A stretch of 8,589 nt of DNA. Origin: Actinomycetes bacterium. Its GTDB lineage: Bacteria > Actinomycetota > Actinomycetes > Actinomycetales > Cellulomonadaceae. Positions within the stretch are counted from its first letter, which is position 1. Every line of letters starts with the position of its first letter. The stretch spans positions 1 to 8,589 of the forward strand of contig JAFABT010000161.1 of NCBI GenBank assembly GCA_023425905.1. Reading direction: 5' to 3'. This document shows positions 1 through 5,879 of this stretch, one piece after another. The notes below the pieces were generated by a model. It worked only from the letters and a program-made list of their open reading frames with translations, searched no databases and was not told the origin of the DNA. The translations under genes were made by a program, and so were the position numbers.

Positions 1-581
1 CACCTGGTCCGGTCGTGCCCGGTGGACCTGGCGTTCCCGCGCTCGGCGCTCCGCAGCCCGCCGCACCGCCGACCTTCGCCCCGACCGCTCCCGGGTTCGC
101 CCCCGTGGGTGTCCCGAGCGGACCGAGCTCGCCTCCGACCGGGTCGGTGCTCCTCCCGGGCGCGCGTCCTGCGGGTATGCCGGGGGAGCCGACCGGTGGG
201 ACGCCGGTCTACGTCCCAGCCGCCGCAGCCACCGGCATGGCCGGCCCGGCGACGCAGGCTCCGTCCGCGGGCCCGCCGACGGGCTTCGGGGTGAGCGCGC
301 TCAACGCCGGCGCCCCCTCGTGGGAGCAGCTGCAGCAGAGCTTCGCTCCTGTCGAGGAGGAGGACGACCTCGACGAGGAGGTGCCGCCGCCGCCGAAGCT
401 CGCCTACTCTCTTCTGCAGCTCGTCGTGCTGTCGCTCGTCGCGATCGTCCTTGGCTTCGTCGTCGGTCTGCTGCTCCTTTCGGGGCGCAACTCGGCGAGC
501 GCCGCAGCTGACCTGCCCATGTCGTCGACGGTCGCGCACGCGCAGCCCGTCGCCAGCCCCATCGATCCCGGAGCACTGTGA
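1..581 (+). CDS. Pro/Ala/Gly-rich single-pass membrane protein, 5' truncated
   Basis: The reading frame is open from the left edge (first full codon at base 3), so the start lies upstream. About 192 residues are visible. The first two thirds are low-complexity and rich in Pro, Ala and Gly, so probably disordered. An acidic patch (EEEDDLDEE) and a short PPPP run follow, then one strong hydrophobic segment (AYSLLQLVVLSLVAIVLGFV and onward, about bases 402-482) and a short Ala-rich tail. With no signal peptide visible, a single-pass anchor with a cytoplasmic proline-rich arm is the simplest reading, though topology is a guess. The stop overlaps the rsfS start by 4 bases (GTGA), so the two are probably co-translated. 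In many actinomycetes this slot, between nadD and rsfS, holds an unrelated-looking membrane or LytR-type protein. I recognise no catalytic domain. Confidence 0.8.
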   Translation, partial: PGPVVPGGPGVPALGAPQPAAPPTFAPTAPGFAPVGVPSGPSSPPTGSVLLPGARPAGMPGEPTGGTPVYVPAAAATGMAGPATQAPSAGPPTGFGVSALNAGAPSWEQLQQSFAPVEEEDDLDEEVPPPPKLAYSLLQLVVLSLVAIVLGFVVGLLLLSGRNSASAAADLPMSSTVAHAQPVASPIDPGAL

Positions 582-1006
582 CTGCCACTGAACGCGCCAT
601 CGAACTGACGATCGCGGCCGCCCGCGCCGCGAGCAGCCTCAAGGCGGACGAGATCATCGCGCTCGACGTCTCGGCTCAGCTCGTCCTCACCGATGTCTTC
701 CTCATCGCCTCGGGGACGAACGAGCGCCAGGTCGGTGCGATCGTCGACGCCGTCGAGGAGGCGCTGCACCCGCTGGGTGCGAAGCCGCTGCGCCGCGAGG
801 GCAAGGCCGAGGGCCGCTGGGTCCTCATCGACTTCGGCGACGTCGTCGTCCACGTGCAGCACGCAGAGGACCGCCAGTACTACGCCCTCGAGCGGCTGTG
901 GAAGGACTGCCCCGTCATCGAGCTGCCCGAGGACGTCCGGCCCGGTGCCGGACTCACCGGTGTCGACGGGGCACAGGGCGGGGACGCGGCGCCTGACGCG
1001 CTGTGA
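578..1006 (+). CDS. rsfS: Ribosome silencing factor RsfS (Iojap/DUF143 family)
   Basis: This 142-aa protein matches RsfS, which binds ribosomal protein uL14 (L14) on the 50S subunit and blocks joining with 30S, lowering translation in poor nutrient conditions. Family signatures are clear: TDVFLIASGTNERQV at about residues 38-52 and WVLIDFGDVVVHV followed by QYYALERLWKDCP at about 81-112. The family core is about 110 residues; the last ~25 here are an acidic, Gly/Ala-rich extension that is probably disordered. The GTG start at 578 overlaps the upstream stop by 4 bases and has a GGAG at 570-573. The stop overlaps the next gene in the same way, so all three genes are likely translated from one message. 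The family assignment is near certain; the regulation is inferred. Confidence 0.96.
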   Translation: MTATERAIELTIAAARAASSLKADEIIALDVSAQLVLTDVFLIASGTNERQVGAIVDAVEEALHPLGAKPLRREGKAEGRWVLIDFGDVVVHVQHAEDRQYYALERLWKDCPVIELPEDVRPGAGLTGVDGAQGGDAAPDAL

Positions 1007-1692
1007 CGACCGTCCTGCTGTGGCGCCACGGCCGCACCGAGTACAACGCGACCCTGCGGATCCAGGGGCAGATCGACATCCCGCTCGACGACGTCGGCCG
1101 GTGGCAGGCGGCGACGGCCGCACCTGAGCTGCTGCGGGCCTGGACGCCGGACGTCATCGTGTCCTCGGACCTCGGGCGCGCCCACGCGACCGCCACGTTC
1201 GCGGCCGAGCTCTGCGGACTGCCCGTGCTCCTCGACGAGCGACTGCGCGAGCGGCACTTCGGGGAGTGGGAGGGCATGTCGGGGGCGGAGATCAGCGCGC
1301 GCGACCCCGAGGCCTATGCGCGGTGGCGTGCGGGAGGCGACACCGCTGCGCTCGGTACCGAGCAGCGCACCGCAGTGGGCGCTCGCATGGCCGACGCGAT
1401 CGACGAGCACGCAGCGGCAGCCGGCCCTGACGGGGTCGTCCTGCTCGTGTCGCACGGCTCCGCGATCTCGCTCGGCACGACGGCCGTCCTCGGGCAGGAC
1501 CCGGAGGGCTGGCGGGGCTTCGAAGGCATGGCGAACGCCCACTGGGCCGTGCTGCGACGCGCGCACGTGTCGCACGCCCCGGGGTGGCGGCTGCGGGCCT
1601 ACAACGTCGGCCCTGCGGTCGCCGCAGAGGACTGGGTCGACGGCCGTGGGCCGGGTGGGCCGTACGCAGAGGCCGAGGTCACAGCGGTGTGA
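1003..1692 (+). CDS. Histidine phosphatase family protein, GpgP-like
   Basis: This 229-aa protein belongs to the phosphoglycerate-mutase-like histidine phosphatase superfamily. The catalytic pocket is complete: R8-H9-G10 in LLWRHGRTEYN (H9 takes the phosphate), R59 in SSDLGRA, E83 in RERHFGEWEG as probable proton donor, and H151 in LVSHG. The order rsfS then phosphatase matches my recollection of Mycobacterium tuberculosis Rv2420c/Rv2419c. There Rv2419c is GpgP, which dephosphorylates glucosyl-3-phosphoglycerate in methylglucose lipopolysaccharide synthesis. The GMANAHW segment and the WRLRAYNVG near the C-terminus also recall that protein. The substrate here is unproven; phosphoglycerate mutase activity or another sugar phosphate is possible. 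The GTG start lies inside the rsfS stop (GTGA) with no good Shine-Dalgarno, which suggests translational coupling. Confidence 0.92.
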   Translation: MTTVLLWRHGRTEYNATLRIQGQIDIPLDDVGRWQAATAAPELLRAWTPDVIVSSDLGRAHATATFAAELCGLPVLLDERLRERHFGEWEGMSGAEISARDPEAYARWRAGGDTAALGTEQRTAVGARMADAIDEHAAAAGPDGVVLLVSHGSAISLGTTAVLGQDPEGWRGFEGMANAHWAVLRRAHVSHAPGWRLRAYNVGPAVAAEDWVDGRGPGGPYAEAEVTAV

Positions 1693-1722
1693 GAGCGACC
1701 TGAGGAGCCGGGGCCGCCGATT

Positions 1723-1751
1723 TTGGCGCGAGGCCGATCGTGACCTAGACT
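1723..1751 (+). promoter_or_regulatory. Promoter of the tRNA-Ala gene
   Basis: TTGGCG at 1723-1728 and TAGACT at 1746-1751 are separated by exactly 17 bases. They match the -35 and -10 hexamers of the housekeeping sigma factor in actinomycetes. Initiation would fall around 1757-1760, a few bases before the mature tRNA 5' end at 1766. No other gene begins here, so the promoter serves the tRNA. Confidence 0.75.
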
Positions 1752-1765
1752 TCTCAACGTTCCAA

Positions 1766-1838
1766 GGGGCTGTGGCGCAGCTGGTAGCGCATCTGCATGG
1801 CATGCAGAGGGTCAGGGGTTCGAGTCCCCTCAGCTCCA
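1766..1838 (+). tRNA. tRNA-Ala, anticodon GGC
   Basis: A complete 73-base cloverleaf can be folded by hand. The acceptor stem is GGGGCTG with CAGCTCC, including the G3:U70 wobble that marks alanine tRNAs. The D stem is GCGC/GCGC with a GG in its loop. The anticodon stem is TCTGC/GCAGA with loop ATGGCAT, giving anticodon GGC at 1799-1801, which reads GCC and GCU. The T stem is AGGGG/CCCCT around TTCGAGT. The discriminator is A at 1838. The bases after it read CCC, so the CCA end is not encoded and must be added after transcription, as is common in actinomycetes. Confidence 0.97.
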
Positions 1839-1870
1839 CCCTGTGATGAGCTCGCTCATCGTTCTGATCG

Positions 1871-1895
1871 AGAGCCCGGCCTCTGGCCGGGCTCT
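1871..1895 (+). terminator. Strong hairpin terminator after tRNA-Ala
   Basis: A perfect 11-bp stem (AGAGCCCGGCC with GGCCGGGCTCT) encloses a 3-base TCT loop, 32 bases after the tRNA. No long T run follows (TCTTCGTC), which is usual for GC-rich actinomycete terminators. It separates the tRNA unit from the envelope operon. Confidence 0.8.
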
Positions 1896-1939
1896 TCGTC
1901 ATTCTCCGGTCGGGCGTCCGGCGTCCCGCATTCGGCCCC

Positions 1940-1948
1940 TGTGGATAA
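1940..1948 (-). promoter_or_regulatory. Perfect consensus DnaA box
   Basis: TGTGGATAA on the plus strand is the exact reverse complement of the DnaA box consensus TTATCCACA. It lies in the intergenic stretch between the tRNA terminator and the envelope operon, about 70 bases before the chosen start codon. I noticed no other perfect box nearby, and the surroundings do not look like an origin. It may be a DnaA-responsive promoter site, a DnaA titration site, or chance. Confidence 0.4.
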
Positions 1949-2003
1949 CCGCGTCCGGTTCGTCCCATTCGTGCCAGTGTTGCCCCCGACACGGACGACG
2001 ATC

Positions 2004-2009
2004 AGGGGG
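2004..2009 (+). promoter_or_regulatory. Ribosome binding site deciding the start at 2017
   Basis: AGGGGG lies 7 bases before the ATG at 2017 but only 1 base before the ATG at 2011. Normal Shine-Dalgarno spacing therefore favours 2017 over 2011. Confidence 0.6.
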
Positions 2010-2016
2010 CATGACG

Positions 2017-3243
2017 ATGAGAGCACGATGGCGCGCGGCAGGAGCGGCGCTCATCATGGCGGGGCTCGCGGTCGGGGGCGCGGCACTGCCGGCGACGGCC
2101 GCGAAGGACGGCAAGGAGGTCCGGCTCACGATCGAGACCCCCGGCCAGCCGGTGCCGCTGCTGCAGGACGAGGCCGGGCGGTTCTTCTTCCGCGTGACGG
2201 TCGAGGGCGAGGTCGGTGCCTTCATCGCGTCGTGGGAACGGATGTCGGACGGGGAGCTCTGGCAGCCCAAGCACGTCTCCCTGGCGCTCCAGCAGATGCC
2301 GCGCTGCCTCGACCACGAGTGGCGGCAGATCCTCAAGCCGTTCACGAGCAAGCGCCAGATGATGAGGTCGAAGAAGTGGACGTGGAAGGGCGAGCGGATC
2401 GCCGGGCTCGCGGACAAGAAGAGTCGGGCCGCCCTCGACGCGTGCGTCGACGTGTGGGGTGAGGCAGCGGCGGACCTCGAGTGGGCGGCGGACAAGAAGT
2501 CCCTCACCGTGACGATCCCGGTTGACCTCGTGGGCCCGGGAACCCACGAGGTGTGGATCACGACGCTCGACCGCAAGAAGCACCGGGCCGAGGGCGCGGT
2601 CGGCCCGTATTACCTGGTGTCGATGGAGCGGAACGTGTTCACGCAGGGCCCGACGGCGAAGATCACCGTCGAGGTCCCGGAGCTGCCGTTCGACCGCGAC
2701 ACCCCCGACGGGACGCCCGCTGGCTCCCGCTCATGGTTCGCCCCGACGTCGTTCTCCGCGCTCACGCCGCTCCCGTGGGGTCCGGCCCGTGGAGGCGCGG
2801 CGGCGACAGACGGCGCGGGGGACGGTGACACCGCCGGTGCGCGAACGGGCGGCGGGGACGTCCAGGCCGAGGAGGCGCCTGCGGACGACGGCACGGCCAA
2901 GGCCAAGGCTGAGGACGACGACGCGACGTCGACGATCGCGGTCGGGAAGGTCACGCCCGTCGTGCACGCCGCCCCCGTCCAGGAGACGGCCGGATGGGTG
3001 GCGCCGCGTCAGCCAGCGAACCTGCCCTGGGCCGCCGTCGGCGGACTCGCCCTCGCGCTGCTCGTGGCGGTGCCGTCCTGGCTGCTCGAGCGTGGTGCGG
3101 CACGAGGCGACGGCCGGTTGTCGCGGCTCGTGCGGGCGAGCTACGCGCCGCCGCGACAGGCCTCGGGGGCCCGCGATGGGGAGCCGGTCGACCGGCTTGC
3201 ATCGGCAGAGAGCACGACGACCGAGGGGGAGGACCGAGCGTGA
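2017..3243 (+). CDS. Secreted, C-terminally membrane-anchored protein of unknown function
   Basis: This 408-aa protein has a typical signal peptide: basic MRARWR, a hydrophobic core to about residue 24, and an Ala-rich cleavage site (ATAA, then K30). A predicted extracytoplasmic domain of roughly 200 residues follows, rich in Trp, Lys and beta-type segments. C97 and C143 are the only cysteines and could form a disulfide. An acidic, Ala/Gly/Thr-rich linker runs from about 245 to 335, then a single hydrophobic segment (WAAVGGLALALLVAVPSWLL, from residue 338) and a ~48-residue cytoplasmic tail. This is a type I membrane topology. I do not recognise the outer domain. Its stop overlaps the start of the next, multi-pass protein by 4 bases, so the two probably act together at the cell surface. 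The ATG at 2011 is an alternative start; the frame is open further upstream, but that part does not look coding. Confidence 0.82.
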   Translation: MRARWRAAGAALIMAGLAVGGAALPATAAKDGKEVRLTIETPGQPVPLLQDEAGRFFFRVTVEGEVGAFIASWERMSDGELWQPKHVSLALQQMPRCLDHEWRQILKPFTSKRQMMRSKKWTWKGERIAGLADKKSRAALDACVDVWGEAAADLEWAADKKSLTVTIPVDLVGPGTHEVWITTLDRKKHRAEGAVGPYYLVSMERNVFTQGPTAKITVEVPELPFDRDTPDGTPAGSRSWFAPTSFSALTPLPWGPARGGAAATDGAGDGDTAGARTGGGDVQAEEAPADDGTAKAKAEDDDATSTIAVGKVTPVVHAAPVQETAGWVAPRQPANLPWAAVGGLALALLVAVPSWLLERGAARGDGRLSRLVRASYAPPRQASGARDGEPVDRLASAESTTTEGEDRA

Positions 3244-4199
3244 GCAGCAGCGGACACCTGATGCAGGACACCACGGACGACACGGCGGTGCGGGACGCGG
3301 TCGAGCTGCTCGACGGCGCTGCCCCGGCACGTGCCCGAGGCCGTGAGTCGCGCGGGCGCGGGGCGCCTGCGGCGCGCGGGCCGTGGTGGTCGCGGCGCGT
3401 CGGGCGGTGGCAGGCGGCCGTGATCATGGTGCTCGTCGCCGTGGTCTGCGCGTTCGCGGATCCCGCGGCCGGGGCGGACTCGTGGCGTGTCACGCTGCGG
3501 CTGGCGGCGTCGTTCTGGGTTGCGCTCGTGCTCGTCAACCATGGCGCTGCGGTCGCCCGGTGGTGCTTCGCGCGGCGTCCGCGACGCGACAAGCCCAGGA
3601 TGACGTCGCGGTGGGTCCTCGTGCCGATCGCGCTCGTGCTCGTGCTGCTCGCGCGGAGCATCGGGGTCGCGCCCGTGCTCGTCCTGGGCGCCGTGCTCGC
3701 GACCGACTACGGGAGCGAGGCTGGCCGGGCGCGTACCGCTGTCGCGACTCTCGCCGGGGCCGTGTGGACGTTCGTCATAGCTGCGGCCGCATACGTCGGC
3801 TACTCGCTGCTCGTCGCTCATCCGGTGCGGGACTTCGTCGCCTGGGACGACCTCGAGCCCGTCGCAGCTGCTGAGCGGTGGACGCTCGCTGCGACGGTCA
3901 ACCTGGTGGCGACCGAGACGCTCGCGATCATCGCCGTCGTCGCCGTGACGGCGCTCGTCGTCGGCCTGCTGCCCTTCGGGCTGTTCGAAGGCGCGAACCT
4001 GTGGCGTGCGTCGAAGGTCGTGTGGGTGCTGGCCTACGCCGTGGGCGCGGCAAGCTTCCTTGTCGTCGCACTCCCCGTCGCGCATACCGGGGAGTGGGAC
4101 GGGCCCGCCCGGGGGTGGGCGGCGCTCTACGTCGCGTTCGCGGTGGCTGGCGTCAGCGGGTGGCTCGTTCTCGGCCGGCGGCGACCGCAGGCAGGCTGA
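3240..4199 (+). CDS. Multi-pass integral membrane protein of unknown function
   Basis: This 319-aa protein begins with GTG at 3240, supported by a strong GGGGGAGG 7 bases upstream; it overlaps the previous stop as GTGA. Residues 1-57 are hydrophilic and Arg-rich, probably cytoplasmic. About seven or eight hydrophobic segments follow, near 58-76, 87-106, 125-154 (long, perhaps two), 167-189, 216-239, 249-272 and 290-311. Two motifs stand out: SIGVAPVLVLGAVLA around 140-154, and GLLPFGLFEGANLWRASKVVW around 232-252. They vaguely recall unnamed actinomycete membrane proteins that carry a GLLP then G-x-x-L/I-W pattern before their last helices; this is memory, not a search. No transporter or enzyme signature is evident. 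Coupled translation with the secreted 408-aa protein suggests a two-component membrane complex. Confidence 0.85.
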   Translation: MSSSGHLMQDTTDDTAVRDAVELLDGAAPARARGRESRGRGAPAARGPWWSRRVGRWQAAVIMVLVAVVCAFADPAAGADSWRVTLRLAASFWVALVLVNHGAAVARWCFARRPRRDKPRMTSRWVLVPIALVLVLLARSIGVAPVLVLGAVLATDYGSEAGRARTAVATLAGAVWTFVIAAAAYVGYSLLVAHPVRDFVAWDDLEPVAAAERWTLAATVNLVATETLAIIAVVAVTALVVGLLPFGLFEGANLWRASKVVWVLAYAVGAASFLVVALPVAHTGEWDGPARGWAALYVAFAVAGVSGWLVLGRRRPQAG

Positions 4200-4244
4200 C
4201 GTCGGGTGAGCGTGCGGGCGGTGCGCCAGCGGGCGTCCAGATGC

Positions 4245-4260
4245 CGCCTGCGACCAGGCG
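4245..4260 (+). terminator. Short hairpin between the membrane gene and the 57-aa gene
   Basis: CGCCTG and CAGGCG form a perfect 6-bp stem around a CGAC loop. It lies 45 bases after the stop at 4199 and ends 4 bases before the AGGG ribosome binding site of the next gene. It could be a weak terminator of the envelope operon or a structure affecting translation of the 57-aa protein. There is no T run. Confidence 0.3.
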
Positions 4261-4276
4261 TGTCAGGGTCGAGGGC

Positions 4277-4450
4277 ATGAAGTCACTCCTCATCTTCCTG
4301 CTCGTGGCCTGGCTCGTGATCTCGCTCCTCGGTGCGCTCATCGAAGGGTTGCTGTGGCTGCTGTTCGTCGGGCTCGTCCTGCTCGTCGCCACCGCGGTGT
4401 GGGGCTGGCTCACGCGCGGGCGCGCATCCGGGCGCTCGTCGCGGGCGTAA
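4277..4450 (+). CDS. Small hydrophobic membrane protein (57 aa)
   Basis: ATG at 4277 is preceded by AGGG at 4265-4268 at good spacing. The protein begins MKSLLIFLLVAWLVISLLGA and is almost wholly hydrophobic to about residue 46 (VWGWL), then ends in a basic, Ser-rich tail (TRGRASGRSSRA). It can span the membrane once or twice; E23 lies mid-way and may mark a hairpin turn. Size and pattern resemble the short proteins simply annotated as hydrophobic protein in many actinomycetes, which have no established function. No signal cleavage site is apparent, so it probably stays in the membrane. Possible roles as a stress peptide or regulator of neighbouring membrane proteins are speculation. Strong G/C third-position bias and the ribosome binding site support a real gene. 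Confidence 0.72.
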   Translation: MKSLLIFLLVAWLVISLLGALIEGLLWLLFVGLVLLVATAVWGWLTRGRASGRSSRA

Positions 4451-4452
4451 GG

Positions 4453-4479
4453 GCTCCCGACGAGCGGCTCGCCAGGAGC
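4453..4479 (+). terminator. Possible terminator after the 57-aa gene
   Basis: GCTCC (4453-4457) pairs with GGAGC (4475-4479), and CGAG (4461-4464) with CTCG (4468-4471), leaving a 3-by-3 internal loop and a CGG apical loop. It begins just after the stop codon. The stem is interrupted and has no T run, so the call is weak. Confidence 0.3.
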
Positions 4480-4531
4480 TGGAGCAAGATCATGTACGGC
4501 ATTCCATCCCCCTGACCGAGGTGAGGTACCC

Positions 4532-4924
4532 GTGGAGCACTGGACGATCGCGACGGCCGCAGAGCAGAGCCCGGACTTCCGGCGCGTGCTGTGGACGGGC
4601 GAGCACACGCAGCTCGTCATCATGACGATCCCGCCGGGCGGCGAGATCGGCGAAGAGGTCCACGAGGACACCGACCAGATCCTCACGTTCGTCTCCGGCA
4701 CGGGCAAGGCGATCGTCTCCGGCAAGGAGCGCAACGTCGCCCAGGGCGACCTCGTCGTCGTCCCTGCCGGCCGCACGCACAACTTCCTCAACACCGGCGA
4801 GAACCCGCTCATCCTTTACACGGTCTACGGCCCGCCGGACCACGCCGATGGTGCGGTCCACCGCACCAAGGAGGAGGCCGACGCGGCCGAGGCCGCAGGC
4901 AAGGACGAGCCGCCGACCGAGTGA
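4532..4924 (+). CDS. Single-domain cupin (Cupin_2) protein
   Basis: This 130-aa protein is a small conserved beta-barrel cupin. Cupin motif 2 fits perfectly: G72-x5-P78-x-G80-x2-H83-x3-N87. Motif 1 aligns with the right spacing, but two usual ligands differ: G36-x5-E42-x-H44-x4-Q49-x6-G56, with Glu in place of the first His and Gln in place of the Glu. The metal site would then be E42, H44, Q49 and H83. I recall the phrase GEIGEEVH with DQ as typical of one cupin subfamily often loosely named mannose-6-phosphate isomerase-like, so the change is probably ancestral rather than decay. The substrate is unknown. The last ~25 residues are charged and probably disordered. The GTG start at 4532 has AGGTGAGG at 4519-4526. 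Likely cytoplasmic. Confidence 0.9.
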   Translation: MEHWTIATAAEQSPDFRRVLWTGEHTQLVIMTIPPGGEIGEEVHEDTDQILTFVSGTGKAIVSGKERNVAQGDLVVVPAGRTHNFLNTGENPLILYTVYGPPDHADGAVHRTKEEADAAEAAGKDEPPTE

Positions 4925-4949
4925 GGCGGAGGCGAGCGAGCGAGCAGTG

Positions 4950-4981
4950 ACGATCGGCGAGTAGGAACGATGGGCGAGTAG
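4950..4981 (+). repeat. Imperfect tandem direct repeat in the cupin-SDR spacer
   Basis: ACGATCGGCGAGTAG at 4950-4964 recurs as ACGATGGGCGAGTAG at 4967-4981, with one mismatch in 15 bases and a period of 17. It is flanked by shorter GCGAGCGAGCGAGCA (4932-4946) and GCGCGAGCG (4981-4989) relatives of the same CGAG theme. It lies just upstream of the ribosome binding site (AGGGAGG, 4991-4997) of the next gene. Confidence 0.6.
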
Positions 4982-5005
4982 CGCGAGCGCAGGGAGGACG
5001 CAGTC

Positions 5006-5650
5006 ATGGCACGGATCACCGTCCTGGGCGGAACCGGGTACGCGGGGGGTCACATCGTCCGCGAGGCGGCCTCGCGGGGGCACGAGGTCACCGCGGTCTC
5101 CCGACATGCGCCCTCCGCCGCCGTCGGGAACGTCACGTACGCGACCGGCGACGTGCTCGTCCCCGGCGTGCTCTCCGAGGTGGTGCTTGGCGCGGACGTC
5201 GTCGTCGAGGCGCTCGCCCCGCGCTGTCCGCTCGCGGGCCAGGTCCGCGACGTCGTGCGGACCCTCGCCGCGGAGGCGCAGGCCGCGGGCGTGCGCCTCG
5301 GGGTCATCGGCGGCGCAGGATCGCTCGAGGTGGCCCCGGGCGGCCCGCTCCTGCTCGAGACCGACGGCTTCCCGGACGCGTTCAAGGAGGAGGCGCAGGA
5401 GATGGCGGCCGTGCTCGCCGACCTGCGGGCCTCCGAGGAGCAGCTTGACTGGTTCTACGTGAGCCCCGCCGGTGGGTTCGGCGCGTACGCGCCCGGGGAG
5501 CACACGGGAACGTTCCGCATCGGGGGAGATGTCCTGCTCGTCGACGACGACGGGGCGTCGGAGCTCTCGGGCGCGGACTTCGCACAGGCGGTCGTCGACG
5601 AGATCGAGACGGGCGCGCACCGGCGCGAGCGGTTCACGGTCGCGTACTGA
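5006..5650 (+). CDS. NAD(P)-binding Rossmann-fold protein (NmrA/YwnB-like atypical SDR)
   Basis: This 214-aa protein starts at ATG 5006 with a strong AGGGAGG 8 bases upstream. The N-terminal dinucleotide-binding loop is clear: G8-x2-G11-x2-G14 in VLGGTGYAGG, and R33 (VSRH) after the second strand suggests NADPH. GGAGSLEV at 102-109 and FYVSPAGGFG at 150-159, with the ending RRERFTVAY, match small single-domain NAD(P)H-binding proteins of the YwnB / NAD_binding_10 group, which are about 205-215 aa. Members lack the classical Tyr-x3-Lys catalytic pair, and many have no assigned substrate; they are often described as NAD(P)H-dependent oxidoreductases or redox sensors. It probably acts in the cytoplasm. 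It follows the cupin by 81 bases; joint transcription is possible but unproven. Confidence 0.92.
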   Translation: MARITVLGGTGYAGGHIVREAASRGHEVTAVSRHAPSAAVGNVTYATGDVLVPGVLSEVVLGADVVVEALAPRCPLAGQVRDVVRTLAAEAQAAGVRLGVIGGAGSLEVAPGGPLLLETDGFPDAFKEEAQEMAAVLADLRASEEQLDWFYVSPAGGFGAYAPGEHTGTFRIGGDVLLVDDDGASELSGADFAQAVVDEIETGAHRRERFTVAY

Positions 5651-5694
5651 GCCGCGGCGGCTCGGAGCGGTGGGACGAAGCTCCGGTGCGCGGC
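5651..5694 (+). terminator. Hairpin terminator candidate after the SDR gene
   Basis: The structure begins at the base after the stop codon. GCCGCG (5651-5656) pairs with CGCGGC (5689-5694), and inside it CGGAGC (5663-5668) pairs with GCTCCG (5680-5685) around an 11-base loop, with an asymmetric internal loop between. No T run follows. It is GC-rich and well placed, but the pairing is interrupted. Confidence 0.4.
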
Positions 5695-5765
5695 GATCCC
5701 CCAGTGCGGCCTCGACGCGGTGCTGCGCCTCACCGGTGCGTGACGGCGGGGGCATCCGTCCTGCG

Positions 5766-5795
5766 GTGGCGCGCCGCGCCCGCGCTGCCTACCGT
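5766..5795 (+). promoter_or_regulatory. Possible promoter for the 90-aa gene
   Basis: TACCGT at 5790-5795 fits a TAnnnT -10 element, with GTGGCG at 5766-5771 (a 1-base change from TTGGCG) 18 bases upstream. The start codon is about 85 bases downstream. The -35 match is partial, so this is a weak prediction. Confidence 0.25.
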
Positions 5796-5879
5796 CGAGA
5801 TGGGCGGTCTCGCGCCGCCGCGTCGTCCACGCGGGCGTCTCAGGGAGACCTCGGGCGTCCCCAACCCTCAGGAGACTCG

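Noticed and set aside
880..1992. Minus-strand open frame of 370 codons across the phosphatase and tRNA
   Set aside because: It runs antisense through a real gene and a tRNA with its terminator, and its product has no recognisable domain.
1921..2010. Replication origin around the perfect DnaA box
   Set aside because: I found only one box, no AT-rich unwinding region, and no dnaA, dnaN or parAB genes nearby.
1843..2016. N-terminal extension of the 408-aa protein back to 1843
   Set aside because: The extension would start inside the tRNA terminator region and bury the signal peptide. The ATG at 2017 has a well-spaced ribosome binding site and gives a proper signal sequence.
4930..4990. CRISPR-like array
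   Set aside because: There are only two imperfect 15-base units separated by 2 bases, without spacers or cas genes.
4490..5755. Long minus-strand open frame (421 codons) antisense to the cupin and SDR genes
   Set aside because: It mirrors two well-supported plus-strand genes, is dominated by Arg, Asp, Glu, Val and Leu, crosses their spacer and shows no motif. Long antisense frames are expected in GC-rich DNA.
5472..5879. Upstream extension of the 90-aa gene into and past the SDR gene
   Set aside because: The extension is Arg/Ser-rich and overlaps the SDR gene out of frame. The ATG at 5880 with AGGAG fits the acidic product much better.
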